From assembly GCA_949128115.1 (NCBI GenBank), contig OX421964.1, positions 1,054,001 through 1,118,000 on the forward strand: 64,000 bases of DNA, in the 5' to 3' direction. Numbering within the stretch: position 1 is the first letter of the stretch; every line of letters begins with the position of its first letter. The notes beneath the pieces are model-generated. The model saw only the letters and a list, made by a program, of their open reading frames with translations, was not told the DNA's origin and made no database searches. Made by a program: the position numbers and the translations under genes. Source of the stretch: Anaspis maculata (taxonomy: Eukaryota > Arthropoda > Insecta > Coleoptera > Scraptiidae). This document shows, piece after piece, positions 43,570 to 54,358 of the stretch.

Positions 43570-44654
43570 TATATAAATCGTTTCGAACGGAAAACTCGTT
43601 CTTTTCTGTCGCCGAATTCGTACCGACCATGCTAGCCGAGAAGAGAACGGCCGCCAGCCGCCCTGGTTCATCTTCTACAGGTGAATGAAGCACTGCTTGC
43701 TTAGAGGCCCTTTTCTGGCGCTATTGCCCATTTTCCGTCGCTATTTTCCACGTCCCACCACCATCGGCTATCGCTATTCTCCACGATCCACAGCTGCTCG
43801 AGTTTCCACCGCCAGCCGTGCTCGCTGCCGAACTTACGCCGCCACTTGCATCGTCGCCTACCGAATCAAAGTTGAGTGGTTTTATGATGTATCGATGAGC
43901 CAAACTCCCCGCCTCAGCCACAATTCGAAGAACTAGTGAGCGCTCGTGTCGATAGAAATGGTCAATGCCATAACCTAGAAAAAACCGAAGCTGACACGCG
44001 ACTCGAATTTTCTGGAGTGTTCTAGTGTATAATGTATGCAAAATTGTCTAGTTTCGCTACTGAAATGTACCGGATCGCCGCCTCGGATACCGTCAGTGTT
44101 ATTCATCCTCCATTTTGCCACGCATTGTGTATGTGCTGATCCGTTTCTGTTGTCTGTCCCCCAGGTCCACGGCCTCGACGGTTGAAAAGTTCCTCAGGCC
44201 AACATCGTCAAGCGTCGGCCGAAGCTACGTCTGGCCTGGACGCCCCGTTATTCTGAATTACCGACAACTCTCCGGCTGAGCTAGCAGAACTTCCGGAAAC
44301 CACGGACCGACGCCAGGAACATCCGTCGAAGGTCCGGTGGCCTGATGGGGGCGACAGGAATGAAGAGGCCAGGACTTCATAAACGCACGTCGGCTACAGG
44401 AAAGTCCTTTTCCATTTTTCTTCTACTTGCGAGAAAGCTTGAAGTCAGGTAGTGTGATACCCCTTTTCCCTACATTCATTTGATTAAGCTGTGATACGTC
44501 TAGTGACCCTAAGTCATGTTTTGTTGTGCTGTAGATTTTTATTTACCTTTACCTAAGTCATTTAAATCAATTACTACTAATACCGTACTAATACCTCAAG
44601 CCTACTATAGTAGTAATAACCTCACGTTCTTTGAAAGAAGATGAATTGAATAAA
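43570..44654 (+). CDS. Candidate small spliced transcription unit (47 codons)
   Basis: A TATATAAA box at 43570-43577 precedes an ATG at 43629. The frame reaches a donor at 43680 (CTACAG|GTGAAT). A pyrimidine-rich acceptor (TCTGTCCCCCAG) ends at 44164. Joining exons 43629-43680 and 44165-44256 keeps the frame open to a TGA at 44254-44256, giving a basic Ser/Arg-rich peptide of 47 residues (starts MLAEKRTAASRPG). AATAAA lies at 44649-44654. The order TATA, short exon, intron and polyA could equally be an LTR and leader of an unknown retroelement, but no TG...CA ends or target duplication were found. No family recognised. Coordinates cover promoter to polyA signal. Confidence 0.3.
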
Positions 44655-46214
44655 TATTGAAAGATAAACAAAGTCATTCAACCACACCTCAACTTTATTA
44701 CAAATAAGGCAATCATCACCAATTTAATTGAATAAACCTCAATTATTCATTTTATAATTTCCAGACGTGCTGACATCAGCTAGCGTTGGGAATTATTCAA
44801 GTTCACATTCGGTTTCTGAAAGAAAAGTACATCCTAATTACGTGCGCAATCCTACGACGAATTTGTCCAATCCTTTCAAGTTAATTCCGTTCTCATTCTT
44901 CCTAATTTGCCGAACTATTGAACCCCTATGAACCCATTTTCTAATGCACTAGAATTTCAACTCCCGGCTCAATTTACTGAGCCTTCGTCTAATTTTAGTT
45001 CCAACTCTCTCAACCTTCTGGCCCATTTTCACTGGTACGAAAAGAAATCTTTACTATTTAATTGTACTTAGAAAGAGATGGTGGTTCATTAAGTATTGTC
45101 TTGTTATTTCGAAATCATCGCCATTTTTTTAATTATTGATCAAATACTTTACATAAAATTTGAGTGTTGACATTTCATAAATTTGTATTCAGCTGGTGCT
45201 GTAGTTTGACTCACAGCCAATCCAACAACTCTATTTCGAGCTGGGTTACATAACTCCACTCAAATCTACACTCCGGTCAGGTGTACAGTTTATTGCAATG
45301 AGCCTCTAATTGAATAGTCTGCAAAAAATTATGTTATGTTCCTTTCTTGTCTTGAAGTGTTTTCGAAACGACACTGAATTTTCTAGGCATAGTTCAAGAG
45401 GTTCACTTTTTTGGAACTCAACCTTTTCTTTCTTTCAAACTCTTTGTCGCGCGAAATGGTTAAATCATTCATTCTATGGGGGAAAATTTCGCGTGAGAGA
45501 TGTTTTCCAGACTTGATCCAAATATATGTCGAGAGCGCTGGATTTACAGCAGAACTGACCTAGGGAAATTAATCTGACGGAAACGAGATCTTTCGAAAGG
45601 GTTAATGAAGTTTTCACCATTTTCTGGCGTCTTGAAGGTAGGTAGCTGAAAAAAAGGGCCGCACTTAAAAGCTCAAAGCAACTACAGGGAATTTAAATCT
45701 GCTTGACGCTTACGAGGGCTGGTCGAAATATCAAAACAAAACCTACCATTATTTTATAAACAAAACAATCACTTCAACCTTATTCAAACAATTTGCATTT
45801 GAAAGCAAAAATGGAAATCAGACTTGCCTCAATATCTCTTTTTCTCGTAACTGATGCACTACAACTACTAACAGTGTTTAGAACCTTGATTGACTTATTC
45901 TTGACAAAAGATAATTTTTTCTTCTCTACACACGTCTGCCGTTGTCAAGCACTCTCACGCCAATCCTCTTACCCACCCCCGAGTCCTTCTCTTGGGCCAT
46001 TCCTTTCTTTTTTCAGCCCCTCTGCTAAATCTCCACTTACTCACAAAACCGATGCCGGTGTGCGGCGTCACCCCGAGGCCAGGCGGCAACAAATCGATAT
46101 TTTTCGCATTCCTCAACCAATTTTCCCTTTGTTCGAATAATTTTAAGCTGCCCCTTACAGTAGATTCGGCACTTTGCGTTATGAGTTCAATAATTGTTGT
46201 ATTGCAGTGGCCTT
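44655..46214. other. Intronic sequence, nothing recognised
   Basis: No coding or repeat structure supported on either strand. Confidence 0.3.
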
Positions 46215-46264
46215 ATGTTGTTGTGGTGGTGGTGGTGGTGGTGGTGGTGGTGGTAGTGGTGGTT
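46215..46264. repeat. (GGT)n microsatellite
   Basis: About fourteen GGT/GTT/GTA units. The histidine or valine runs in open frames here are artefacts. Confidence 0.9.
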
Positions 46265-47534
46265 TTCACCTGAGATAGTCTTCAACTCTTTCCAGTTCAG
46301 TCTGTAAGCGGCCTCCTTGCATACTGTTTGTGTTTTGAAACAAGAAGCTTCCCAGCGGGCGTAATTGTGATTGTGTTTCCAGTTCATTTATTTTTCGATA
46401 GAGTCAAAATTGCAATGCTCACATTTGCAATAATTTCCAGTTCTGTCGGTTCCCAATTATCGTCATAATGTCAGTTTTATACCATGCCTTTCAACTGGAT
46501 CATGGGTTGGTGGTTTGTTTACACGTATTATTGCTATGAATTCACCCTTTGGGTCTTTGTTTTATGAAGCACTTTCAAGAAACTTATTCGGAAAGAACTT
46601 TATTTCAGATCATGTATCAGGTAGATTCAAACGACTTGGCCTTCCAGGTTTTGTATGAGGAAATTTTTCTCGCGCTTTTCATTTCCTACTTTTCGCGAAT
46701 TCCGCTCTTATGACTATTGCGTCGCGACGCTTGGTAGCCAGGTTTCGGACTCATTCTTCAACGAGCGAGCACCTTTCCAGACAGGTCGCGTCAAGTCCGT
46801 CTTGTCGTCGGCAACTACCTGCTGATTACCCCTTTTGGTCGGGTAATTGTTGCTTTTGTTTCGCATCAGTTTACGGTGCCATCCTCAACCCTCTCTTCGC
46901 GCGTCTAAATCTCACTCCTCATTTTTCTGAGCTCATGATTTCAACATACTGACTAATGCTTAGTTAATCTGAAAGGGTTAACCGCATAAAGAAAAGTGAA
47001 GCCAACTTGGAGCAACTATACAAGTGTGAAAAATTAATCCATGTAACTTACTTTGTGAAATTGAGTTCAATCTGACACTGGACTATAATTGGGTTACAAC
47101 ATCTGAGCATTTATAATAAAGATTGTACAGCATATAAGTGGAGTGCGACTCTGACTTTACAATAATTTGTGCCAATAAATTTCTGGACACCTGCCACGTC
47201 AATTGATGTTATCAAATCAGTGATTTACTTGCCTTTGACTTCAAAGAGAGCTCCACACCAAATACCACTATCACTAAACCATGAACAAATTAATCAACAA
47301 AAAATATAACAATAATAACAGGAACGCTTAAAAGGGCGTCGTCTCTTTATGGCATTCTTACACCAACCGCCCTCGCGTCTTCTCCACTTTTTCGCCTCTG
47401 CCCTGCATGTTGCATCCCCACTCTCAACCAGACGCGGACCCTCTCGATTTCATGCCTGAATACCTATTTTAATTCTGAACTAGGCCAATCGCCGAACCAT
47501 ACAGGGTGATGATTAGTGAAAGAAAAATACACAC
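46265..47534. other. Intronic sequence 3' of the GPCR exon donor
   Basis: Nothing recognised apart from a lone CAGGGTGATGATT at 47502, whose edge is 32 bp from the receptor donor site. Open frames such as 46710-46952 have no family resemblance. Confidence 0.3.
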
Positions 47535-47672
47535 CTTTTTATCCTGCCTGTATCTGCTGGACTGCCTGCGACACAGCCCCTGGTGGTTGTTGACGGTAGT
47601 GGAGGCGTCCAGCTGCTTTTTCAGTTGCTGCGAGCTGTTCCAAAGACACACGGCTATCCGCGAATACAGCAG
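47535..47672 (-). CDS. TrissinR: Neuropeptide GPCR (trissin receptor-like), TM5 end and ICL3 exon
   Basis: A 138-bp, exactly 46-codon exon, phase 0 at both ends. The acceptor is ATGTTACAG|CTG at 47673/47672 and the donor AAAAAG|GTGTGT at 47535/47534. The peptide LLYSRIAVCLWNSSQQLKKQ is the cytoplasmic end of TM5 followed by the start of the third intracellular loop. The rest is polar and basic (RRQSSRYRQDKK), typical of ICL3 and G-protein contact. Spliced to the exon at 1150-1500 it continues directly into TM6. The upstream exon with TM1-TM5 was not found on this strand up to 64 kb, so another long intron is implied. Confidence rests on phase agreement and on the TM5-TM6-TM7 order across the two exons. 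Confidence 0.78.
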
Positions 47673-48654
47673 CTGTAACATTAACATAAAGACGCCGTCT
47701 TGAGTGGAACGTGAATAATAAAAACGGATAAAAGGCAAAGAGAGTATAATATAAAAAAAAACTTATAAAGAAAGAGTGCAGACTTATGAACTAGAAGAAA
47801 TATGGACCGGGCCATTTGCATAATAAACAGCGTATACGCACATCCGGAAGCCCGCTGTTTCCGGCCGCAAGACTGCCGCGAACGCTCGAGCTTCATTTTC
47901 GTTAAAATGTGGACGCTTCTGCCTCTGCGGTGGAATTATTGAGGAATCCGACTGCGGCCGCTCGGCGCAAGCTATACACAGGCAATTATTTATGGCCGCA
48001 AAATATACCGTGATTTATCGTTGGAAAATTGAACACCAAAATTTAATGCCCCGGCAATTTTTCGCAATTTGACATGACGTGTAATCGCGAGCGATAACTC
48101 TTGAAGCTGGGTTTATGCGGCTCATTTAGCCTCAGCTATGCAGTGATATAAATTTGAATTTAGTGTTCTAATATTTGCGTTGTTCATCGGTATTAGACGA
48201 CGGTATTAGTTCCGGTTGCATAACCGTCTGGGTGAGCCCCAAGGATGCGTGAAAAACTTTGAATCTAACAAAACCTGGAACGCATGCGCCTTGCCAAATA
48301 GAACCGATCCGGGGTGTGGGTACCACCTCTGAAGCAATGAGCAAAAGGTCCAAATATTGTTACTTGCGTTGGGTCGGTTCGAATGGTGTCATGTTCTGAG
48401 TCATGTTCTAAATAGTGTTTCGAAACTCGCTGGAGATCAAGACCCGTGAATAAGACACAACTGCATGGCGCTGGCGGCGGAGTCGTGTGTCGTGAGCTCG
48501 CCAGAATATTCGTCAAGCCAATGGAATTTGAGTTCTGGCAAACAAAGTGCCGGGCAATGCGCTGGAATATACTTGAACGTAACGGAAGAGACTAGAACTT
48601 TCAAGGTCTTCCGGGAAGAAACTGGAATATTCTCAAATGAACCACACGACTATA
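47673..48654. other. Upstream intron sequence, nothing recognised
   Basis: Open frames (47681-47896 and 48265-48516, minus) lack recognisable domains. Confidence 0.3.
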
Positions 48655-49020
48655 CAGGGTGATTCAGCGATGAAAGCAAAAGAATAATTGAAGGTAGATT
48701 TGTTCCCTCCAAAGTTGACTTTTTCGGATTTCAAAAATTCTCAACTCAGTGACGTTTTAACGAAAAAAACTTGGATTCAGCATAGACTCATTTGTCAAAA
48801 AAACTACAGACCTGTCAAATTTTGAAAGAATCCAACCAGTGGTGGAGGAGCTATGCTGTGAGGGTCGGTAATTTAGAAGAAAAAGTTGACTTAAGGTGAC
48901 CCCTCATAACTGCTACGCCACAGATTGGATTCCTTAAAAATTTGGCAGGTTAATAGATAATTATAGCAAATCAGCTTATGCTTGATTGAAACTGAATTTG
49001 TCAAGACGTTTCTAACCTGT
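48655..49020. mobile_element. Truncated CAGGGTG palindromic element
   Basis: Left end CAGGGTGATTCAGCGATG after TA at 48653-48654. Arms are inverted about 48.88 kb (GAAAGAATCCAACCAGTGG against CCACAGATTGGATTCCTTAA). The right arm stops near 49020 without a CACCCTG end, so that terminus has been lost. Confidence 0.6.
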
Positions 49021-49466
49021 CATCATAGAAGCTGCTAGCTGCCATTGACCATTAGTGTCTGTGGCTGCTGGTGTCTCTGCTTCAATTGATTTAGAACGCG
49101 AAAGCTCCATGTGGGTTAATTAATACCTTCCCGATAAACTTGATAACAAAACTCGACGGGCAATGAATTAGAATTTTAGTTAAACCAACAAACCAATTTA
49201 ACTAAAATTGAGCTGGAAACGAATTAACTGGATCAATAAGACGAACTTACGGGCATAACTTGTTCGAAATAATCATTAGCAGCGTTATTTGCTTATACCA
49301 CCAGAATTAGGCAAAGAATAATAAGGCCTGACAGAGAAGATTGATTATGATTTTGATATCTCCTAATATTTGGAAAAAAATATTCTGAAGATCACAGACG
49401 GACAGACATTTCGAAGATATTTCGGAAAACGTAGAAACATCTCCGATGTACAGAATAACATATTTA
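49021..49466. other. Upstream intron sequence, nothing recognised
   Basis: A short repeated stretch around TTTAACTAAAATTG (49160-49210) is the only local feature. Confidence 0.3.
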
Positions 49467-50411
49467 GGGTAGATGCGCCCGTTGTGGCCACTTTAAAATT
49501 AAAATTCAAAATTACGTATGATCCAATGGTCAATGCCGTTTCGGCTTCATTGCTCCCCATATTTTCTGTTTAGAGTTTCTCTGCTGTTTCAGTCTTCGTC
49601 TCGTTTTTCGTTTGAGTTCTATTTTTGTCCACCGTTCCAGTCTTCTTTATTTTTGCTTCGGCCCCATTTTTATTTCTAACTTCAGTGTCAGTCTTCCTTT
49701 TTCGTCTGTTTTGTTTGGAATTTTCTCTTGCGATTTCTTCGTTCTCCTTAGCTTCCATTATTTCTAACCATTTTTCTGAGGTGATGAGTGATGACAGAAG
49801 GCAAGCTCAGACGTTTTTTCTTTTTGGAATCATCGACAGATTCAGGTTTTTTTTTCAGTCCAACTTGCAATGCCATTCAACACCTCGCTAACTGTCTTTT
49901 TCTTCAAAAGCTTCACTCTTTCGTCGTCATGTTTTTCCTTGTGTTTTCCTGAATCAAAATTTCTCTTCTCCACGTGCACGTGATCTGTTGTGCTTCCTTC
50001 ATCATCCATATCAAACATATCCTCAAAATTCGAATTGGGGGGTTGTTCATCACTTTGATTTTCATTTCTGTCGTCGTCGGTATTATTGTCATCATCATTA
50101 ATGTTATCCTTATTCTTATTAGTGTTCTCAATATCATCATACTGAGCATCATCTTCAACAACGTACTGCCTTGAGGGCATTTTCCATAGCCTCTTCTGGA
50201 TACGAAAATAATTTTCGAGTCGTCATTCTCACCTGAAATTGTTCAAAATTGTTTTTGTAATCGTTCCGTGGGTGTGAAAACTCTATGTGTAGTACCTAGG
50301 TAGCCTATATATGCAGTTTTAAAGTACGTAATTTCTTATTTTGATCATGTAGGTAGCTTATCTATCACTTGATTTCCATATGTGGCCACAATGGTTTTGC
50401 GTGCCTAGTTG
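49467..50411 (-). mobile_element. Pogo-like element, internally deleted
   Basis: The left end reads TA then GGGTAGATGCGCCCGTTGTG at 49465 onward; a second copy of this terminus is at 56178-56205. The right end keeps only the inner part (GTGGCCACAATGG at 50395), so its tip is degraded. It encloses the transposase remnant at 49570-50226. Confidence 0.5.
49570..50226 (-). pseudogene. Pogo/CENP-B-type transposase remnant
   Basis: An ATG at 50226 starts a frame reading RKLFSYPEEAMENALKAVR, which resembles the N-terminal helix-turn-helix start of pogo/Tigger/CENP-B-like transposases. It then stops. A second frame (50180-49842) is strongly acidic (DDDNNTDDDRNENQSDE). After frame breaks near 49850 a Lys/Glu-rich tail follows (WLEIMEAKENEEIARENSK), like the C-terminal tails of these proteins. 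The catalytic DDE core between head and tail is missing. The product would be inactive. Assignment rests on the short N-terminal block and tail style, so it is moderate. Confidence 0.45.
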
Positions 50412-50497
50412 CGTGCCTCATTCGGCAAAATTAGGTAATTCGTGTTCCGTTAGCAGTCCAGTAAACCTACGTGAAAAAAAGGGTGAACCTCAAACTA

Positions 50498-52439
50498 AAC
50501 TGCTCAACAATGAAAGTGTTAAAAAGCAAAAATTCACCCGATTTTGAACCGTTATAACTTTTGATTGGCACATATGATTCTGATTTTGTTCTAAGTACTG
50601 AATAGCCCAATTTTTTGGCCATCTTCCTTGTCAATATGAAATGCATAGAGCTTTTCATAAATTTTCTACAGGGTGATGAACAGGGCAGTGCAAAATTGAT
50701 GAAAGTTTAACATACCCCCGTTTTCGCAAAAACATTTTTTTGGGAGTATTAACACCAAATTTATGAAGAATGATGTGTTCCCACGAAACGGTTTTTGAAT
50801 TTTCGGGATTCCAGTCGAAACAGCCAAAATGTGATTTTTTATTGTGAATACTGCACCGGGTGACCATTTGAAAACTATCCACCTGCAATAACTCCCGATT
50901 CCTAGTGAATATTTCTTCGAGCAAAAACAGGTCGATTTTCATATCAATGGAGACATCTAAAACATAAATTGGCAAATTTCTATCTTGAGCCCCCTCGCCC
51001 CCACTCACCCCAACTTTGAAATTTCAAATGACATGACCTACCTTGCGATACATCAAATTGAAGAGATTTAAATTTTCTTTCTGAAAAGAATATTTACAAA
51101 AATATTAACCCTACTATTTTTCGCCCTCAAAATTCTCCGACTGTCTTATTTTTGATTCTGGACCTCTCAATTGTTTTTAATTCAGTCAGTGTCATCATAG
51201 AAAACATCGAAGAAAAGAATTTTCGGTGGAAAAAGTGCTACCCAAATTGACCCTTTTGCTCTACCCCACCTCAGCTTCAAAATTTTACGAAACACTACCT
51301 ACTTTGTGATACATCGAATTGGAGGGAATTGAATTCTCCTTCCGAAAACAATTTTTTTGAAATTTTCAACCCCTCTTCAAATAAATTAGACATTTGGGGT
51401 GTTTTGTGAGGAAAATGGGGGTTTTAAAAAGTTTGAAAAAATTTTGCTCATGGAGAGAATTCAATTTCCTTCAATTTGATGTATCACAAAGTAGGTATTG
51501 CCATTTTAGATTTTTGAGATATGGTGGGGGGAGCGCAAGGGTGAAATTTGGGTGGCATTTTTTCCACAGAAAATTATCTCTTCCGATGCTATGCAGGATG
51601 ACGTTGACTGACTGAAAAGAATTGAGAGGTCAAGAATATCAAATTGGACACTCAGAGAAGTTCAGGAAGAAGGGGGGTGGGGTTAAAAATTCTATAAATA
51701 TTTTTTCGAAAAGAGATAGACAGATAAACAAACAGATAGACAGATCTTATTGACAGAATCCCATTGAGGGGACCAACATTTCAAGAAATGATGCCAAACA
51801 TGCCTATGCCTATGAAATTTGAGGTAAAGGCAAAAAATTACAAAATGGCGGAAATGTTGTTGATCCAATTCTAATGACGTAGTCCCATGTTGACTAAAGA
51901 GAGTAAAAATTAACCTTTTTTTAATGCTAAAAACTCGAATTTTAGGAGTGGTACCAGAAAGTACACCACCAGAACGTTTTGCAAGTCAAATTGCTCAGAA
52001 TTGTTCAGTGAACAAGCCTACCAAGTGGCGTCATCTTGATATGAAAAGTGCTAATGTTTTTGCGTTGATACAGGAATAATATACAGTATTCACAATAAGA
52101 AATCACATTTTGGCTGTTTCGACTGGAATCCCGAAAATTCAAAAACCGTTTCGAGGGAACACATCATTCTTTATAAATTTGGTGTTGATACTCCCGAAAA
52201 AATTTTTTAACGAAAACGGGGGTATGTTGAACTTTCATCAATTTTGCACTGCTCTGTTCATCACCCTGTAGAAATTTTATGAGGGGCTCTATGGATTCTA
52301 TATTGACAAGAAAGATGGCCAAAAAATTGGGCTCTTCAGTACTTAAAACAGAATCAGAATCGTTTGTGCCAATCAAAAGTTACAGCGGTTCAAAATTGGG
52401 TGAATTTTTGCTTTGTAACACTTTCATTGTTGAGCACTT
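50498..52439. mobile_element. AAGTGCTCAACAA-family palindromic element, second copy
   Basis: Ends AACTGCTCAACAATGAAAGT and inverse, with TA at 50496-50497 and 52440-52441. The inner pair TA-CAGGGTGATGAACAGGGCA at 50669 and its inverse ending 52268 lies 171 bp inside each end, as in the copy at 26834-29677. Arms extend to about 50858 and 52083. The interior holds a truncated CCGGGTG-type element (50856-51712) and non-coding sequence with GATAGACA repeats near 51712-51745. Confidence 0.8.
50856..51712. mobile_element. CCGGGTG TIR element, right end missing
   Basis: CCGGGTGACCATTTGAAAAC through the same landmarks as 36354-36478 and 38944-39660. The interior palindrome is intact to about 51710, where the outermost right arm is lost. 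Confidence 0.65.
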
Positions 52440-52441
52440 TA

Positions 52442-52959
52442 ATTGCAACAGAAATAATTCTTTCGCTATGAAATACCTTGAAGTCCTACAAGCAACATAT
52501 CAAAAATTGAGAAAAATTAAAATGGCGGAAAGTCTTCAAAATGGCGAATCAAAAATGGCGGTGTCACTTTACATAGTTTTTGCTTATAGTACATGAAAGA
52601 TCAGTTTCTACCGGAAAATAAATCATGGAAATCTGAAAATGTCAGGATCTGTCCAGAATTGTCTGCCTTATAACTTATCCAAAAACGACAAAAATTGTAT
52701 ATGAGGGTTTTGTGTTATTCAGAGGAGGGGAAGCTGAAACTGCTATTCAAAATGCATCAGGGTTAGAACTTGGAACCTTATACTTATACTGACTCAAATA
52801 AACAATTTTCTCGAGTTTTTCTATGTGTCGAAGCCTGAAGGTGCCATTTTCACAAAAAATGTATCATTACATAACGCGGGGGGCACGGCGGGGGGGGGGG
52901 GCTTTTAAGTTTTAACTAGAGGGTTGTGAAATTTCCTCTTTTTCTACATTGGTGCTATG
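52442..52959. other. Upstream intron sequence with a poly-G tract
   Basis: Non-coding. A G-rich run, GCGGGGGGCACGGCGGG and on, lies at 52876-52911. Confidence 0.4.
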
Positions 52960-53400
52960 TATACCGTCAAGTTAGGTATCATTTTCAACTAGTTTCCACA
53001 TTCTTAATTCAATGATAACTCCAAAATTGGAATAAAAACAAGTTTGAACAAGTTAGATCAAAAACCGTGTTTTATTATATCCTTTGATTTAATTTTTACG
53101 GTAATTATAGTTGAAGGCATCTAAAACTATTTTCCAATTTTTTTTTCAGCTCCCAAAAACAAAATACGCAGGTATTGGGTACATGCTTTTGATAATGTCA
53201 AATACACTCCGAAGTAGTGACGTATAAAATAGTTGTGAATACGAATGCCTCCCCCAGTTGGAAAAAAAATCAAAAATGCCAAAGAAAATTTTTTTCCGGG
53301 TAACTTGTCCAAACTTGTTTCTATTGCAATTTTGAGGTCACTATCGAATTCAGAATGTAGAAATTAGTCTGAAATAATACCTTACTTGACGCGGTAGCTC
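52960..53400. repeat. Inverted repeat, arms about 85 bp
   Basis: GTCAAGTTAGGTATCATTTT...AACAAGTTTGAACAAGTT (52968-53050) is inverted at about 53303-53395. The AACTTGTYCAAACTTG core also occurs at 61790 in the 59.8-62.3 kb inverted repeat, so the two are related. Confidence 0.65.
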
Positions 53401-54358
53401 TAATATGAAGGAGAATAAAATAGAAGACACCTAGTCAAAAATTGAAATATTGGCTAGCTGACTTTCTCAAGGGAATAAAAAAAAAATCAGGCAAAACTAT
53501 ATGGTCCTTTTTTATTATTCATCAAAACAAACAACAAGACGTAAAATTGTGATTAAACCACGTTAAAACCAGTTGAACTTGAAAAAACACGTTTTTGAGG
53601 TTTATTTTTTTGCCGGTTTTTAATTTCGATTTGGTCATTGTCAAAAAAAATATTTTTGTGAAAATTGCTACATAGTTCACTAATTACAAGCGTTTCACAC
53701 AATGTGTCACAAAAACTATGCATTGGATGTGCATTTTATTCTCACAGATTGATAAAATTGATTTGTTGCGGAAACTGTTCAACGCTAATTTTTCACTCGA
53801 AAATTTACGCAGGTTCACGCAAAAAGTATGCTGCATCTATCAAAATACAACTTTCGTAAGGCTGCCTCTACTGAACGAAAAAAGGAATGCCTTCCCTATA
53901 ATCCGCAGTTCAAATACTTCAAAACAAATGTATTTCACACTTACAGCATCTTTTTTACCACAAGAGTGCGTACATTTTTTGAGCAAAAATGGTCGTTAGG
54001 CAGCTTTTGCAACAATTCGATTATATCACTTTGTTAAAACAAAAGATACATTCAGTGCATGATTTTTCTGTGTAAGATACTTGGAATAGATGAAGTATGC
54101 AGGAATTGTGATAATAAATTATTTCAACAACGACACAAATGAAATTGAAAAAAAGAGGCGAAAATTTCCGTAAAAACGTGTTTTTTCTAGTAAAACTGTC
54201 ACAATTAAATCACCTTTGTTGAATTCACAACGTCAAATTTAGTAGGAAACGATGTCAAACTTGCCAGAATTGTTCCGATATTGACAGAAACGAAGATCGT
54301 CCCCGTAGCGCCTACTTCCGGATTGGTTTTGACATTTGGACTTGTTCCCCTACCTATA
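53401..54358. other. Non-coding, distant relative of the 59.8-62.3 kb repeat
   Basis: Around 54060-54115 (TGTGTAAGATACTTGG ... GCAGGAATTGT) the sequence resembles 60610-60650 (TGTGTAAAATACACCAG ... GCAAGAATTGT). No gene supported. Confidence 0.4.

Larger units (their letters stand above)
1501..47534 (-). other. 46-kb GPCR intron loaded with nested transposons
   Basis: Inferred intron between the two receptor exons. The donor on the minus strand is AAAAAG|GTGTGT (exon ends at 47535) and the acceptor is TTTTCCAG|ATC (exon starts at 1500). Both exons are phase 0 at this junction. The intron holds a gypsy element, an R2-type LINE, a decayed LINE, a 9-kb palindrome and several TIR elements. Those on the plus strand are antisense to the receptor transcript. 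Confidence 0.75.

Noticed and set aside
46187..46387. Histidine-run frame (minus) and valine-run frame (plus)
   Set aside because: Product of the (GGT)n microsatellite.
49842..50180. Acidic 112-codon frame as a host gene
   Set aside because: It overlaps a pogo-like start in another frame and is followed by transposase-tail-like sequence, so a decayed transposon explains it better.
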